Shown in pieces: positions 48,221 through 57,544 of a stretch of 64,000 nt of DNA (the stretch's first letter is position 1; every line of letters begins with the position of its first letter). The translations under genes and the position numbers were made by a program. This stretch comes from Rhynchopus sp. YZ270_cl-10 (lineage: Eukaryota > Euglenozoa > Diplonemea > Diplonemida > Diplonemidae), in assembly GCA_964035575.1 (NCBI GenBank), contig OZ037924.1, positions 1,116,001 through 1,180,000 of the forward strand. Reading direction: 5' to 3'. The notes beneath the pieces were generated by a model. The model did not search any database, had not been told where the DNA came from, and worked only from the letters and a program-made list of their open reading frames with translations.

Positions 48221-49013
48221 GTAAGATCTTACTCATGTGCATGTCTTTTTTTTTTTTTTTTTTTACTAGTAATTTTTTGCTCGAAAACACTGGCATTTGC
48301 ATTTCCTGGATCCGCCCGTTCTGTGGTGGGGTCGATTTGCCGAAATGGACGAGTTTTTATAACTTTTGGCGTGTTGCATAACCGATTCCCCGTGTTTCTA
48401 CTGTGTTTCTACCAGTTGTCACACGCGCTGGAAAAATTTTTATTGTTGGTGAAGCTTTTAAACGCCGGCATTTGCATTTCCGGAATCCGTCTGGCCAGTG
48501 GTGGGGTCAATTTGCAGAAATGGACGAGTTCTCGTTTTTGGTCAATTTCCGCACAGTACAGTACAGTACAGTACAGTACAGTACAGTACAGTACAGTACA
48601 GTACAGTACAGTACAGTACAGTACAGTACAGTACAGTACAGTACAGTACAGTACAGTACAGTACAGTACAGTACAGTACAGTACAGTACAGTACAGTACA
48701 GTACAGTACAGTACAGTACAGTACAGTACAGTACAGTACAGTACAGTACAGTACAGTACAGTACAGTACAGTACAGTACAGTACAGTACAGTACAGTACA
48801 GTACAGTACAGTACAGTACAGTACAGTACAGTACAGTACAGTACAGCTGGCCAAAAAAAATGTCGAAAACCACTTTTTTTGTCAGTTTCGTGACATCCCA
48901 GCCAGTTGCGGCCCCAGTCTGTCAAATCTGTACCTCTGTATGCCTACAACATAGAGAAGCCCCTGGTAAAAAAAAAAAAAAAAAAAAAAAAACGCACATG
49001 AGTAAGATCTTAC
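48221..49013. mobile_element. Inverted-repeat-bounded unit 2, carrying a 5-bp satellite
   Basis: The first 20 bp, GTAAGATCTTACTCATGTGC (48221-48240), recur exactly in reverse complement at 48994-49013. The similarity continues inward as a poly-T run of about 20 on the left and a poly-A run of about 23 on the right. Inside are repeat G at 48288-48370 without an array and at 48447-48552 followed by the ACAGT array. The end itself contains the palindrome GTAAGATCTTAC, which recurs outside at about 49020 and 49061. No transposase is seen. Confidence 0.7.
48553..48846. repeat. Tandem array, 5-bp unit ACAGT, about 59 copies
   Basis: A perfect pentanucleotide array with a GTAC palindrome at every unit junction. 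It sits at the same position after GGTCAATTTCCGCAC as the 9-bp array does after the related ATCAATTTCCTCAC, so the two arrays occupy homologous places in the G repeat. Confidence 0.97.
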
Positions 49014-49114
49014 CGAGAGTAAGATCTTAAGACTTTCCAAAAAACCCTGTTTTTTTGGCGTAAGATCTTATGCATATTATGAAATAAAACCGAACCCATT
49101 TTTTTTTTGTGTGG

Positions 49115-49240
49115 TGTCTTGCGTCTCGCCGGTGTACGGCGAGATGTTTGTACCTTTCAACTTCTCTTTTTTTTTTTTGAAAGTGACCAAAGGTGACTAA
49201 GCATGAGAGGCTTAGGTTCATCTTATAAAATTCTCTTTTT
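49115..49240 (+). repeat. SINE-tail fragment followed by family A hairpin
   Basis: 49115-49172 (TGCGTCTCGCCGGTGTACGG, CGAGATGTTTGTACCTTTCA plus T's) is a diverged SINE tail. 49191-49240 (AGGTGACTAAGCATGAGAGG, CTTAGGTTCATCTTATAAAA) is family A with intact arms. The adjacency mirrors 45181-45312, with the order reversed. Confidence 0.65.
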
Positions 49241-49873
49241 TTGTGTTGCCGTTCCGTTCGGAAACGGAAGCAGATTTGAGAGAGAAAAAAAAAAAAAATA
49301 TCCCAATAGAATAATGCAATGGAACTCAACAGCACTCAACGCGACGTTTGTTTTTGAGGATTGGAGAAGTGTGCGTCTCGTAACCTTTGACACTCAAACA
49401 CATTAGAAAAGTCTAAAAAGCCATCGCTGCGCAAAGCAGGGGTTAAGCATACCACCCTCCCCTCAAGGGAACGTTTGCCAAACGCACTGTGTGATAAAAG
49501 TATCACCTCTCACGCACTTTTGTACTTCCAAATTATTAGTCTTCTTTTTATCAAAAAGGGTCGCAAAAAAAGCAAAGCGCTGTCCAAATTTGTGAAGACG
49601 CGTGTGTTCCCGACGATTCTCCGATAAGACACACAAAAGAAAAGGTTTGGGGTCAGATTTCTTTTTTTTTCTTTCTTTTGATACTCCTTGTGATTGGGTT
49701 CGATCAAATGACCGAAAAGGAGACTACTGGTAGCCAAGGAGGCTGAACACTACCAGCAGTACTTTAGCATTTGAGAACCACCAATCAACAGAAAAGATTG
49801 CGCAAAAAGGTGTTCCATAACCGACCCCCACCATTCCACACCAGAAAACACAAAGTTAACAAAAAACCACACA
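49241..49873. other. Intergenic; no supported gene
   Basis: AT-rich DNA with homopolymers and no repeat family that I could match. It leads into the BAP31-like gene. Confidence 0.45.
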
Positions 49874-50383
49874 ATGAAGGACCTTGGATGGACTGTGATG
49901 CACATCTTTTTGTATGTCTCCTTTTTCCCCCCCATTCGCCCCTCCCTTTTTAAGCACTGTTTTGGACCAAACCTTTTTGATGTTGACACACCATACACCA
50001 CTCCCTCGCACCTCATACACCTCCCCAGGATGCTTGAGGTGGCTGCTGTGTCGGTCCTGATCATCCCGATGCCTTCGAACACGGTGCGTGGGTTTCTTAT
50101 TGAGGGACTGCGTAAGATGTGGTCCGTCACGTATGTGAAGTACGTGTGCGTGCTGGTGCTTGTGCTCGACGCCTTCCTCTTCTACGACGCAATGAGCACC
50201 ATCCACGGCGACAGCTACCACCAGAACAAGGTGCACTACTTCCGCCAGCAGCAGCACGCCTACCTCACAGGGTTCAGCATTGGGCTCTTCTTTGTGCTCA
50301 ACAGACTGCTCGACCTTAACACACAGCTCTTCGACGCAAGGAAGGCGCAGAAGCAGCTCCAAAAGGATAAGAAAGATGCATAA
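49874..50383 (+). CDS. BAP29/BAP31-like ER membrane protein
   Basis: Exons are 49874-49911 and 50029-50383, with a 117-nt intron (GTATGT..CCCCAG). The intron has no stop, but its translation (FFPPIRPSLF..) does not fit the family. The spliced product is 130 residues. Membrane segments are GWTVMHIFLMLEVAAVSVLI (about 5-24), VKYVCVLVLVLDAFLFYDAM (about 48-67) and LTGFSIGLFFVLNRLL (about 92-107). The hallmark BAP31 pattern before the third segment, an aromatic/Arg/Gln-rich FRQQQHAYLTGF, is present. The C-terminus ends KKDA, a KKXX di-lysine ER-retrieval signal as in animal BAP31. The long cytosolic coiled coil and death-effector-like region of animal BAP31 are missing. The likely role is export or quality control of membrane proteins in the ER. 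Confidence 0.85.
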   Translation: MKDLGWTVMHIFLYVSFFPPIRPSLFKHCFGPNLFDVDTPYTTPSHLIHLPRMLEVAAVSVLIIPMPSNTVRGFLIEGLRKMWSVTYVKYVCVLVLVLDAFLFYDAMSTIHGDSYHQNKVHYFRQQQHAYLTGFSIGLFFVLNRLLDLNTQLFDARKAQKQLQKDKKDA

Positions 50384-51200
50384 AAAAGAGGACAGATGGG
50401 TCCTTCTAAGGCTTCTCGAAGGGTGGGTAAAATAAGAATAATAAAAAAGAAGTGAGGTGAAAAGATGTTTATCTTTCAAAGATTTCTCAGATGTAAACCA
50501 CGAAAATGGATGTAGGACTGCATGGTTGGGTGTCCACCCCCCGGTGCAGCCAGTCTACCGAAGGTACACAGTTAGGAGAGGGCTTTGTATTTCAACTCTA
50601 CTTTCGCTTTGGAAAACAAAACAAGCTTTTTTTTTTTAAACCCAACGTGCTCGGATATTTTAGCATGAATTAAAAACCTGACATAATAAGCAAAGAACTC
50701 CCACTAACCCTTCTTCTTGTTACGTTTTGTTGTCATGCTCCATGCGGGAATAGGGGACGTGGAAATGATAAATGGAAACAAAAAATCCCCCTTTTTTGGT
50801 GACTACAAGCTATGCGAATTGTATCATCTTTCAAAAACCTGTGTTTTTTCCTCATTTCTGAGGTAGGATGGGAAAAGGGGGGGAAGAAGAAGAGAAGGGA
50901 GTTTTTATGTTTTTTTGGCCATTTTATCACAAATGATAACGGAGACGAAACCCTTTGCTTGGCTTTAAAAAAAACAAAAACCAAAATGCAAAACAAAAAG
51001 AAACGTTACTAAAACAGAAACGGTGAAAACAAGATAACCTTGCCCAAAAAAAGCGATACTAGAAAAAAGAACAGGGGTAACGACGGGAAAAAAGAGACAA
51101 AAGGAAATAACACACTTCTCATCTTCTCTCAGCAAAAACACTTATACCTCCCTCCTCTCCTCCTCCGAACACTTCACACATTACCAGGGCCCTTTTCAAA
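50384..51200. other. Intergenic with repeats D and A
   Basis: A long family D copy lies at 50505-50612 (GGATGTAGGACTGCATGG, AAGGTACACAGTTAGGAGAG, GGGCTTTGTATTTCAA). A degraded family A copy lies at 50799-50845 (TGGTGACTACAAGCTATG..ATCATCTTTCAAAAACC). The rest is A-rich, ending in a pyrimidine tract and TTACCAG just before the bL20m ATG. Confidence 0.55.
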
Positions 51201-52061
51201 ATGTTGCGACGAACTGGGGTGGAATGTTTCAACCCGAAGGGTCTGCCGGGGAAGTTGCGTCCACGTAACCCTGGTCTGAACATTACCCATGCGCCGAAGA
51301 CAGTGAGCACAAGGACTATTCTGAATAAGGTTAACTTCCCGTTTGATGACCAGCAGAGCATGCACCGCGAGCTTGTGAGCAGCTTCGTGACACGGTTTCC
51401 TACGATTATGCGTGGGTTTTATGGGAGACGGAGTCGGAATATGGGGTCGATGCAGAGGGCGGGGCGGTGGTTCACGATGAAGATGTCGTCGTACAGATGG
51501 CTGCGCAAGCAGGAGCAACTTATGCTTCGTGTGAGCAACATCACCGCGGCTATGCAGGAGCACGGCATGGACTTCCCAACGTACCGCTACAAGAAGGTGC
51601 TGCACGACCTGCAGCTCAACAACAACATGGCAGCAGAGCTTGCACGCATCGAGCCCCTCGCCTTCAGGGCCATTGCAGAGACACTCCGCTCGGACAACTG
51701 CATCATGTACGACAGGCACCCCGACTACAGAGAAGCGAAGGCACAGATTACAAAGAGTGCCCTTGGGAACTACAACAAGTTTGCACTCAACAACCCGCTG
51801 CCGACAATCAGACGGTCGCCGGACCCGACATGGAGAGAACTGCCTATGTATGTTTTGTGTTTTTGTTGGATTTGCGCGGTTGGAAGAGCACAATGCACCC
51901 TCTTGAAAACGGTGAAGACTGTCACAGGCAGCAAAAACAACAGATTATCAAGGGAAAAATAAACTATCAACACACAAAACACACACAGGTACCAAGGAAG
52001 GCAGCACAACTCCAAGTTCCACGGAGAACATCCGATCTTCCTTACAGACTGGAAGATTTAG
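51201..52061 (+). CDS. Mitochondrial ribosomal protein bL20m
   Basis: Exons are 51201-51847 and 51989-52061, with a 141-nt intron (GTATGT..CACAG), giving 239 residues. The bL20 core spans about residues 68-170: PTIMRGFYGRRSRNMGSMQR matches the bacterial KGYRGRRSRLYRVAKQAV segment, WLRKQEQLMLRVSNITAAMQ matches RRQRKRDFRRLWIARINAAA, and the following DFPTYRYKKVLHDLQLNNNM and IEPLAFRAIAETLRS match the C-terminal globular part. The protein has extensions at both ends relative to the about 118-residue bacterial form, as is usual for mitochondrial versions. The N-terminus (MLRRTGVECFNPKG) is basic and may target mitochondria. Exon 2 adds YQGRQHNSKFHGEHPIFLTD ending WKI. Role: 23S-type rRNA binding in early assembly of the mitochondrial large subunit. 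Confidence 0.88.
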
Positions 52062-52475
52062 TTCCGGAAATCGGAACAAGGGGGCGTTTTGCAAAACCGG
52101 GGTTTGGGGGGAGGGGGGTTTTCTGGGGCTCTTTTTGGGGTTTTTTTCAAATAAAATTCAATTCGGCTAAAAAATGGCGTTGGAGTTTGTGACCAAATTT
52201 TTGTTTTGTCACGTGCCTGCATCATGGAGGTGTGGCACGTTGTCAAACTTCACTCTTTTTTTCTTTGGACTTTTCCTTTTTGTGCCGATCCCCGAACGAA
52301 GCAAATGCCTGCTCCCCTTCCCTCTCTTGTTCCATTTCTTCACTCTAATCCCGATTTCCCCCATCAAGACATCAAAACAGCCACAAACACACCAGAAAAA
52401 AAAACAATGGAAAACAACGACAACAGCACCACAAGCGACCCTATTTCTCGATAGAAAAGAGCCCACAACAGCAAC
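52062..52475. other. Short intergenic region, no feature
   Basis: A poly-G/T stretch is followed by a pyrimidine-rich segment and an A-rich leader before the ATG at 52476; nothing else is seen. Confidence 0.5.
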
Positions 52476-55400
52476 ATGCAGCCCACCGCAGCGTTCACAT
52501 GCACTCGCTGCGCTATGGTGCTCGACTCTGAACGCACCCTGCTGCGCCACCAACAGCTCTTCTGCTCCGACACATCTGCTGTGGATCTGCCGCTTCCTGC
52601 GACTCGCAGACTGCACTCCCAGCCTGCTGGGGGCACACAGATCAACACACCACCTGGACACGACACCACACCACGCGCTGCTACGCCCCCTGGCGTAGGC
52701 CCCGCTGCTGATGCCAAAGAAGTCGCAAAAGAAGCCGAAAGCGAACTCCTCCGCAACCTGCTCGCCACACGCGGTGTCGCCACCTCTGCAGCACCCAACC
52801 ACACAGCACCCATTCCCGAACGCGAACGCCTCTTCGACAAAATCGAAGCCGATGCGATAGCCCTCCGCACCGTCAGCGATGGCAACGCATGGGCACGCCC
52901 CACCCTCGACAGCTACAGCTCCGTGCAGGACCCCCGCCTTGCCCCCCGACACGGCCGCCGTGCGCGTGAAGGGTTCATCGACCCTTTGCAGGGAGTGGGG
53001 ACCACACCTCCTGTACAGCATCAACAACACCAACATCAACATCAATATCAACAACAACAGCACACAGCGAACGTACCAGGATTGCCACAGTTTTTTCCTG
53101 CACAGAGGCAGGCGTACCCGCAGGGGTTGCAGCCGGGGCTGCCGGGGATGTCGGGGATGCAGACAGCGCAAGGGATGCCGATGTCGATGCCAGGGGGAGG
53201 AGGGGGAGTGGGGGAAGTGTTGCCTCCGCATCCACCGCAGCAGCCGCAGGAAGCTGCCCGGTACATGCTGGAGGAGGTGCAACGTCTGCGCGAGGGTCTA
53301 GCCATGCGTGGTGAAGCACACATGGTACGTGACGCGCGAGGCATCGAAGCATCGTTACGACAGATGCTCGGCCCGACGGAGGCACCACAGCCACGCATAC
53401 CACATGCACTGCAGGCACAGCTGCGGGGGATGATGGACCAGATGCAGGAGCAGATGGAGGAAACTGCGCGGGTCTTGAGCCAGGCTCCAACAAGATCTGT
53501 ACGAGACCGGAACCTTGAGGCGGAGTTGGACGAGATGAAACGGGAAATGGCTTTATCGCGGGTGGAGGAGTCGCCGGACAATGAGATGAAAAAGATGGAG
53601 CAGGAGATGAGCCGTCTGAGACAGCAGCAGGAGGTGAGCAAGCTGCGGCTGCAGATCCAGAAGGAGCAAGAGGAGTGGGCGCGACAAGCGGCGGAGGAGC
53701 GACGACGGGAAGACGAGGCGGAGGCACGCCGGCTGTGGGAGGCCGAGCAGCGCAGTGCACCGAAGAAGGACACCACTGCTGCGCTCGACATGAAGGGCTT
53801 CATCGTCTTCTTCGACCGCGCCACCGGCCTCCCAGGGAAGAACACCCCCCTCGCCCACGGCTGGCCTGGATCTGAAATCCGCCTCGTGTACTCATTCTTC
53901 GAAAACGGCAACCAGCTCTTCCCTCTCAAAGAACTCCCCCCATGCGGCGTGCAGCAGGACACAGTGCACCCGACCTTCAAGCTCTGCAACCTCCAACAAC
54001 GCAAGAAAATCACCGGCATCGAACTCGTCCAAGACGTCTCTCTGCTCATCGAAGTGCAGCTCGTCATCAAGCACGCCACAGAGCCTGGTGCCGACGTAGA
54101 GTACACACCGCACGCGTGGACTCTCATCCCCATTACCGACCGCAGAGAGACCCTGCTCGAGGGAAGCTGGAAGGCGCCGTTGTTCTTCTGCCCGGTTGAT
54201 CCGAGCGCAAGCCCGCACATCATGGACGACACCTTCAAACGCATAGAGACACACAACAGCACAAACAACACAACAGCGCGCACCAGGCACCAATGCTACG
54301 TCAGGTTGGTGCAGCCGAAGAACGTTGCGGCAGAGCTTGGGCGTGGCACGGCAGGCGACTCCGCTTATAAGGTGCCACGGATTTATAAGGAAGTGGACCG
54401 AGAGGTGCGGGCCCTGATGCGGGCGAGTGGCGAGCAGGATGAAAGCAGCGAGTCGTCGTCTGAGGAGGAAGAAGAGGACCACACCCCTGTGCGCAAAAAG
54501 CCGAAGAAATCGCCGAAACGGTCCCTCCGTCCAGATGTAGAGGAGGAACCGCAGCAGACACCCGAAAAGAACGAAGAGGCACCGCAAGCAGAAGAAGAGC
54601 CCCCTCTGGACACTGTGCCCCCTCGCAAGGAGAGTGTGCGCAGGAGTTCCATGCGTCGTGTCAAATCCGTTGTTGTGGACGGTGTCGAGGTCGAAGTGGA
54701 GGAGGAGGTGCAGGTCGAGGTGGAGGAGCAGGGGGCAGCGCCAGAGGAGGTGGCACGGCGTGCCTCGTCATCGCTGCTGGAGCGCAGTGCACGTGCGCCG
54801 ACTGAGACAGCGGTGCCTGCGCTGTCTCGCGCCCCCACTGCGTCAGCCCTGTCGCGTGCGCGTACCGCAGTGCCTCCCAGTGTGCACAGCACACCAGAAG
54901 GCCTCAGACCACCTTCGGTAGACTTCAGTTGTGCCACAGAAATCCAGGTTTTAGAGCTGAATCTGCCAGAGGCAGCAAAGTGCAGTGCGGTGAAGGTGAC
55001 CTGCAGCGTCTGCACTGCGGGGGACATCATGGAGAAGGCTGTTACCTGGGTGGTGGACACTGTGACGGTGCGGCCAAAGCAGGGGAGCGTATGTTATAAG
55101 TGGCGTGATGCACCGTCACGCACGCTGCCGCACCAGGCAGACGCGGTGCTGCTCTTTGAGGTGTGGACAGGACACTCCCTCTCCTTTGCGGAGAAGCTGA
55201 CCCGCTGGGGCGTCGCCTCTGGAGCAGACCTGCAAGCAGAGACGCCCACCACGGTTGTGCTTGGTGCACGCCAGCTCCCGGTCTGCACCACCAACACAAC
55301 AAGCCTGGGTTACATCCGCGTCAAGCTCTGCAGGTCAAATGCTAACAGCCGCGAGGCACACAAAGGGTACTCCAACTGTGCACACCCGAAGGAGGCTGCA

Positions 55401-57236
55401 CCGACAGAGGTGTTGTGGGAGAGGCATCAGGGTCGGTCGAGCAAAGAGACAGCAACAGCGTCCACGAATGTGTATGTGAGGATTGACAAGGCACGCTTTC
55501 TTCCTGCGAATGTGTGTGTCAGCAGGGTGGTGGTGCGGTTCTTTGGACGTGCGAAGAAATCTCGCACCTTTGTGCCTGTAGGTGAAGGGCTGGACGTTGC
55601 TGTGCAGGACATCGAAAGCAATGTCGCGCATCCATTCTACACAGCGTCGCTGGGGAATGAGCAGGACGGCTACCATGCGAAGCTGTCTGGGATGGCGATG
55701 CAGAAGGTGGCGGATGTCTTCTGCTTATTAGATGTTGAGGTCATTGACGCCTGCATGGGCAAGCCTGCGGTGCTGGGGTACGCGATACTTCCTGTCTACG
55801 CAGACGGTGTGGTGCACACACAGCGTGTCCAGGCACGGCTGAGGGTGGGGCCACTGCCGCCCAAGCCTGTCACACCGCAGATGTTGGACGCAGCACCGTA
55901 CTTCCCCCTTGCGACGTTGCTGGTGACGGTGATGTGCCGCATCCCGCCGCCACCGGAGGAGTACGCGTCGGGTGTGTTCGACACCACCCAGGCACGCCCA
56001 GCAGCGAGCGAGCAGGTGATGTTCCGCACCTTCGACCACCAGCCACGCTTTGTGCGCACTACCCTTGCCGCAAAGCTGCCCAGCAAGGCATCGGCACGCA
56101 CCGTGCGGGAGAAGGTCGAAAAGCTCTTCGGCAGCGCAGAGACGATGCCAACCCGTCTCGTGGACCCTTCCTTCGTCAGCAGGTTCAATGCCAAGACAGG
56201 CGCAGGTGTGCACGTCAGCGCTGCAACCGGCTTGCCGCAGGGCAAGGACTTTCTGTACAAGGTAGTGACGACGCTGCACCCACAGCGTGTTATGTGGTAC
56301 ACACAGCGCAGCGACTGGAGTGCGTCCTCCGCAGCACCACGCTGGGCGGATGAGACGCACATTGTGAAGAACGTTCCTCTCACCAGCGAGTCGGTCGTCT
56401 TCATGGAGGTGGTCAAGGTGTCCTATGCTGGGGTGGTCACGCACCATGCGTGGGGTGCGCTGCCACTCATGCAGCGTGGAGGTTCCTATGCGCAGCACGG
56501 CAAATTCCGCATCCCACTCTACAAGGGTGGTGTCAGCGACCAGCACCTCTCTGCTCTGAAGGAGTCCTCTGTGGAGGCCTTCCTGGCAGGGCGTGACGAC
56601 AAGGACCTGGCAAAGTGGAGCACCCTCATCGTCTCGCTCACAGACGGCCTGCGACATGAAGAGCTCCGTTCCGACGCAGTCAAGCCACGAAACATGCTCG
56701 ACCCCAAGCACGCAACACAGTACGCACAGCCCACCGCGTCGCCTGCGAACCTGCGAAGCACATTAACCAAAGGCATCGACGAAGTTGAGGGGGAGAACAT
56801 CACCAACCAAGTCTTGGAAGAGAAAACCGGAGCCCGTGCAAACCTCGTTCCTGTCAAGAAGGTGCGCATCAACCCGAAGCGTGAGTCCATCAAAGAAGCA
56901 GAGCCAGCAGTGCAGGAGGAGGAACCACCCCCGAAGCCAGAAGAGAAGCCGAAGGCAAAGGAGGAGGTACCGGAGGAGAAACCACCACCACCGCGCGTCC
57001 GCAAGACGTTGTCCATCACAAAGAGTGACACAGGAAAGGTTGGTGTGAAGTACACAGGTAAGACAGTCACCGGTGTTGTCCCTGGTGGTGCCTGCGACAC
57101 GGCTGGTGTCCAGGTAGGCATGATGCTGGAGGAGATCGCCGGGCACACGCTCCAGGACACAACGGAGGCAGTGCGCACAGCGTTCGGCGCAGCCCCAACA
57201 AGCTTTAACGTTATTGTCTCGATGAGTCCTGAGTAA
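52476..57236 (+). CDS. CCDC17-like protein with zinc finger, C2-like repeats and PDZ
   Basis: The ATG at 52476 starts a 1,586-residue intronless frame. A C2HC finger is at residues 9-30 (C9, C12, H25, C30). A Gln/Pro/Met-rich linker leads to a long coiled coil at about 315-425. A C2-like domain at about 438-612 (GFIVFFDRATGLPGKNTPLA .. HAWTLIPITDRRETLLEGSW) is what links it to animal CCDC17, which also combines an N-terminal finger, coiled coil and this domain. An acidic/Lys-rich linker follows. Three further C2-like or related beta domains lie at about 815-952, 994-1162 and 1232-1395. The C-terminus is a PDZ domain at about 1510-1586 (KVGVKYTGKTVTGVVPGGAC, DTAGVQVGMMLEEIAGH). CCDC17 is associated with ciliated cells, so a flagellar or basal-body scaffold is inferred. 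The family assignment is moderate; the PDZ is clear. Confidence 0.75.
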   Translation: MQPTAAFTCTRCAMVLDSERTLLRHQQLFCSDTSAVDLPLPATRRLHSQPAGGTQINTPPGHDTTPRAATPPGVGPAADAKEVAKEAESELLRNLLATRGVATSAAPNHTAPIPERERLFDKIEADAIALRTVSDGNAWARPTLDSYSSVQDPRLAPRHGRRAREGFIDPLQGVGTTPPVQHQQHQHQHQYQQQQHTANVPGLPQFFPAQRQAYPQGLQPGLPGMSGMQTAQGMPMSMPGGGGGVGEVLPPHPPQQPQEAARYMLEEVQRLREGLAMRGEAHMVRDARGIEASLRQMLGPTEAPQPRIPHALQAQLRGMMDQMQEQMEETARVLSQAPTRSVRDRNLEAELDEMKREMALSRVEESPDNEMKKMEQEMSRLRQQQEVSKLRLQIQKEQEEWARQAAEERRREDEAEARRLWEAEQRSAPKKDTTAALDMKGFIVFFDRATGLPGKNTPLAHGWPGSEIRLVYSFFENGNQLFPLKELPPCGVQQDTVHPTFKLCNLQQRKKITGIELVQDVSLLIEVQLVIKHATEPGADVEYTPHAWTLIPITDRRETLLEGSWKAPLFFCPVDPSASPHIMDDTFKRIETHNSTNNTTARTRHQCYVRLVQPKNVAAELGRGTAGDSAYKVPRIYKEVDREVRALMRASGEQDESSESSSEEEEEDHTPVRKKPKKSPKRSLRPDVEEEPQQTPEKNEEAPQAEEEPPLDTVPPRKESVRRSSMRRVKSVVVDGVEVEVEEEVQVEVEEQGAAPEEVARRASSSLLERSARAPTETAVPALSRAPTASALSRARTAVPPSVHSTPEGLRPPSVDFSCATEIQVLELNLPEAAKCSAVKVTCSVCTAGDIMEKAVTWVVDTVTVRPKQGSVCYKWRDAPSRTLPHQADAVLLFEVWTGHSLSFAEKLTRWGVASGADLQAETPTTVVLGARQLPVCTTNTTSLGYIRVKLCRSNANSREAHKGYSNCAHPKEAAPTEVLWERHQGRSSKETATASTNVYVRIDKARFLPANVCVSRVVVRFFGRAKKSRTFVPVGEGLDVAVQDIESNVAHPFYTASLGNEQDGYHAKLSGMAMQKVADVFCLLDVEVIDACMGKPAVLGYAILPVYADGVVHTQRVQARLRVGPLPPKPVTPQMLDAAPYFPLATLLVTVMCRIPPPPEEYASGVFDTTQARPAASEQVMFRTFDHQPRFVRTTLAAKLPSKASARTVREKVEKLFGSAETMPTRLVDPSFVSRFNAKTGAGVHVSAATGLPQGKDFLYKVVTTLHPQRVMWYTQRSDWSASSAAPRWADETHIVKNVPLTSESVVFMEVVKVSYAGVVTHHAWGALPLMQRGGSYAQHGKFRIPLYKGGVSDQHLSALKESSVEAFLAGRDDKDLAKWSTLIVSLTDGLRHEELRSDAVKPRNMLDPKHATQYAQPTASPANLRSTLTKGIDEVEGENITNQVLEEKTGARANLVPVKKVRINPKRESIKEAEPAVQEEEPPPKPEEKPKAKEEVPEEKPPPPRVRKTLSITKSDTGKVGVKYTGKTVTGVVPGGACDTAGVQVGMMLEEIAGHTLQDTTEAVRTAFGAAPTSFNVIVSMSPE

Positions 57237-57544
57237 TTTCGATTTTTTGTACATAAACAGCCTTGTTTTACAGTGTTTTTCAACAGCTGTGAAACCCCCT
57301 CTTCCCAATTGCTACCACTGGTTTTGCGGATTTCGTTTTCACACAAAAAATAAAAAATAAAAGCGACAGTTCTTTGTACACTTGCATTTTGTCCCCCCTC
57401 CACAATAAACAACCCTTTTCACTCAGGACGCCCACCTTCCCGTCCGGGGAAACGATTGTACACGGCTGTACAACGGTGCACTCCACCCAAGGGGAAGGGA
57501 CGGTGCACGAACCTGTGGGACCACCGCCAGAGCCGAGCCTTGCG
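57237..57544. other. Short intergenic/5' leader region
   Basis: 57360-57425 ends in TTTTCACTCAG, a good acceptor-like site about 120 nt upstream of the kinase ATG. The stretch 57426-57544 is open in the kinase frame but has no ATG. A 5' UTR, or an unseen upstream coding exon, is possible. Confidence 0.45.

Noticed and set aside
47329-48846. CRISPR-like array
   Set aside because: Direct tandem repeats without unique spacers, in a eukaryotic context; simple satellites.
48152-49030. Long ORFs of YSTVQ or LYCTV repeats
   Set aside because: Products of the 5-bp ACAGT array; open in all frames, flanked by homopolymers, no gene context.
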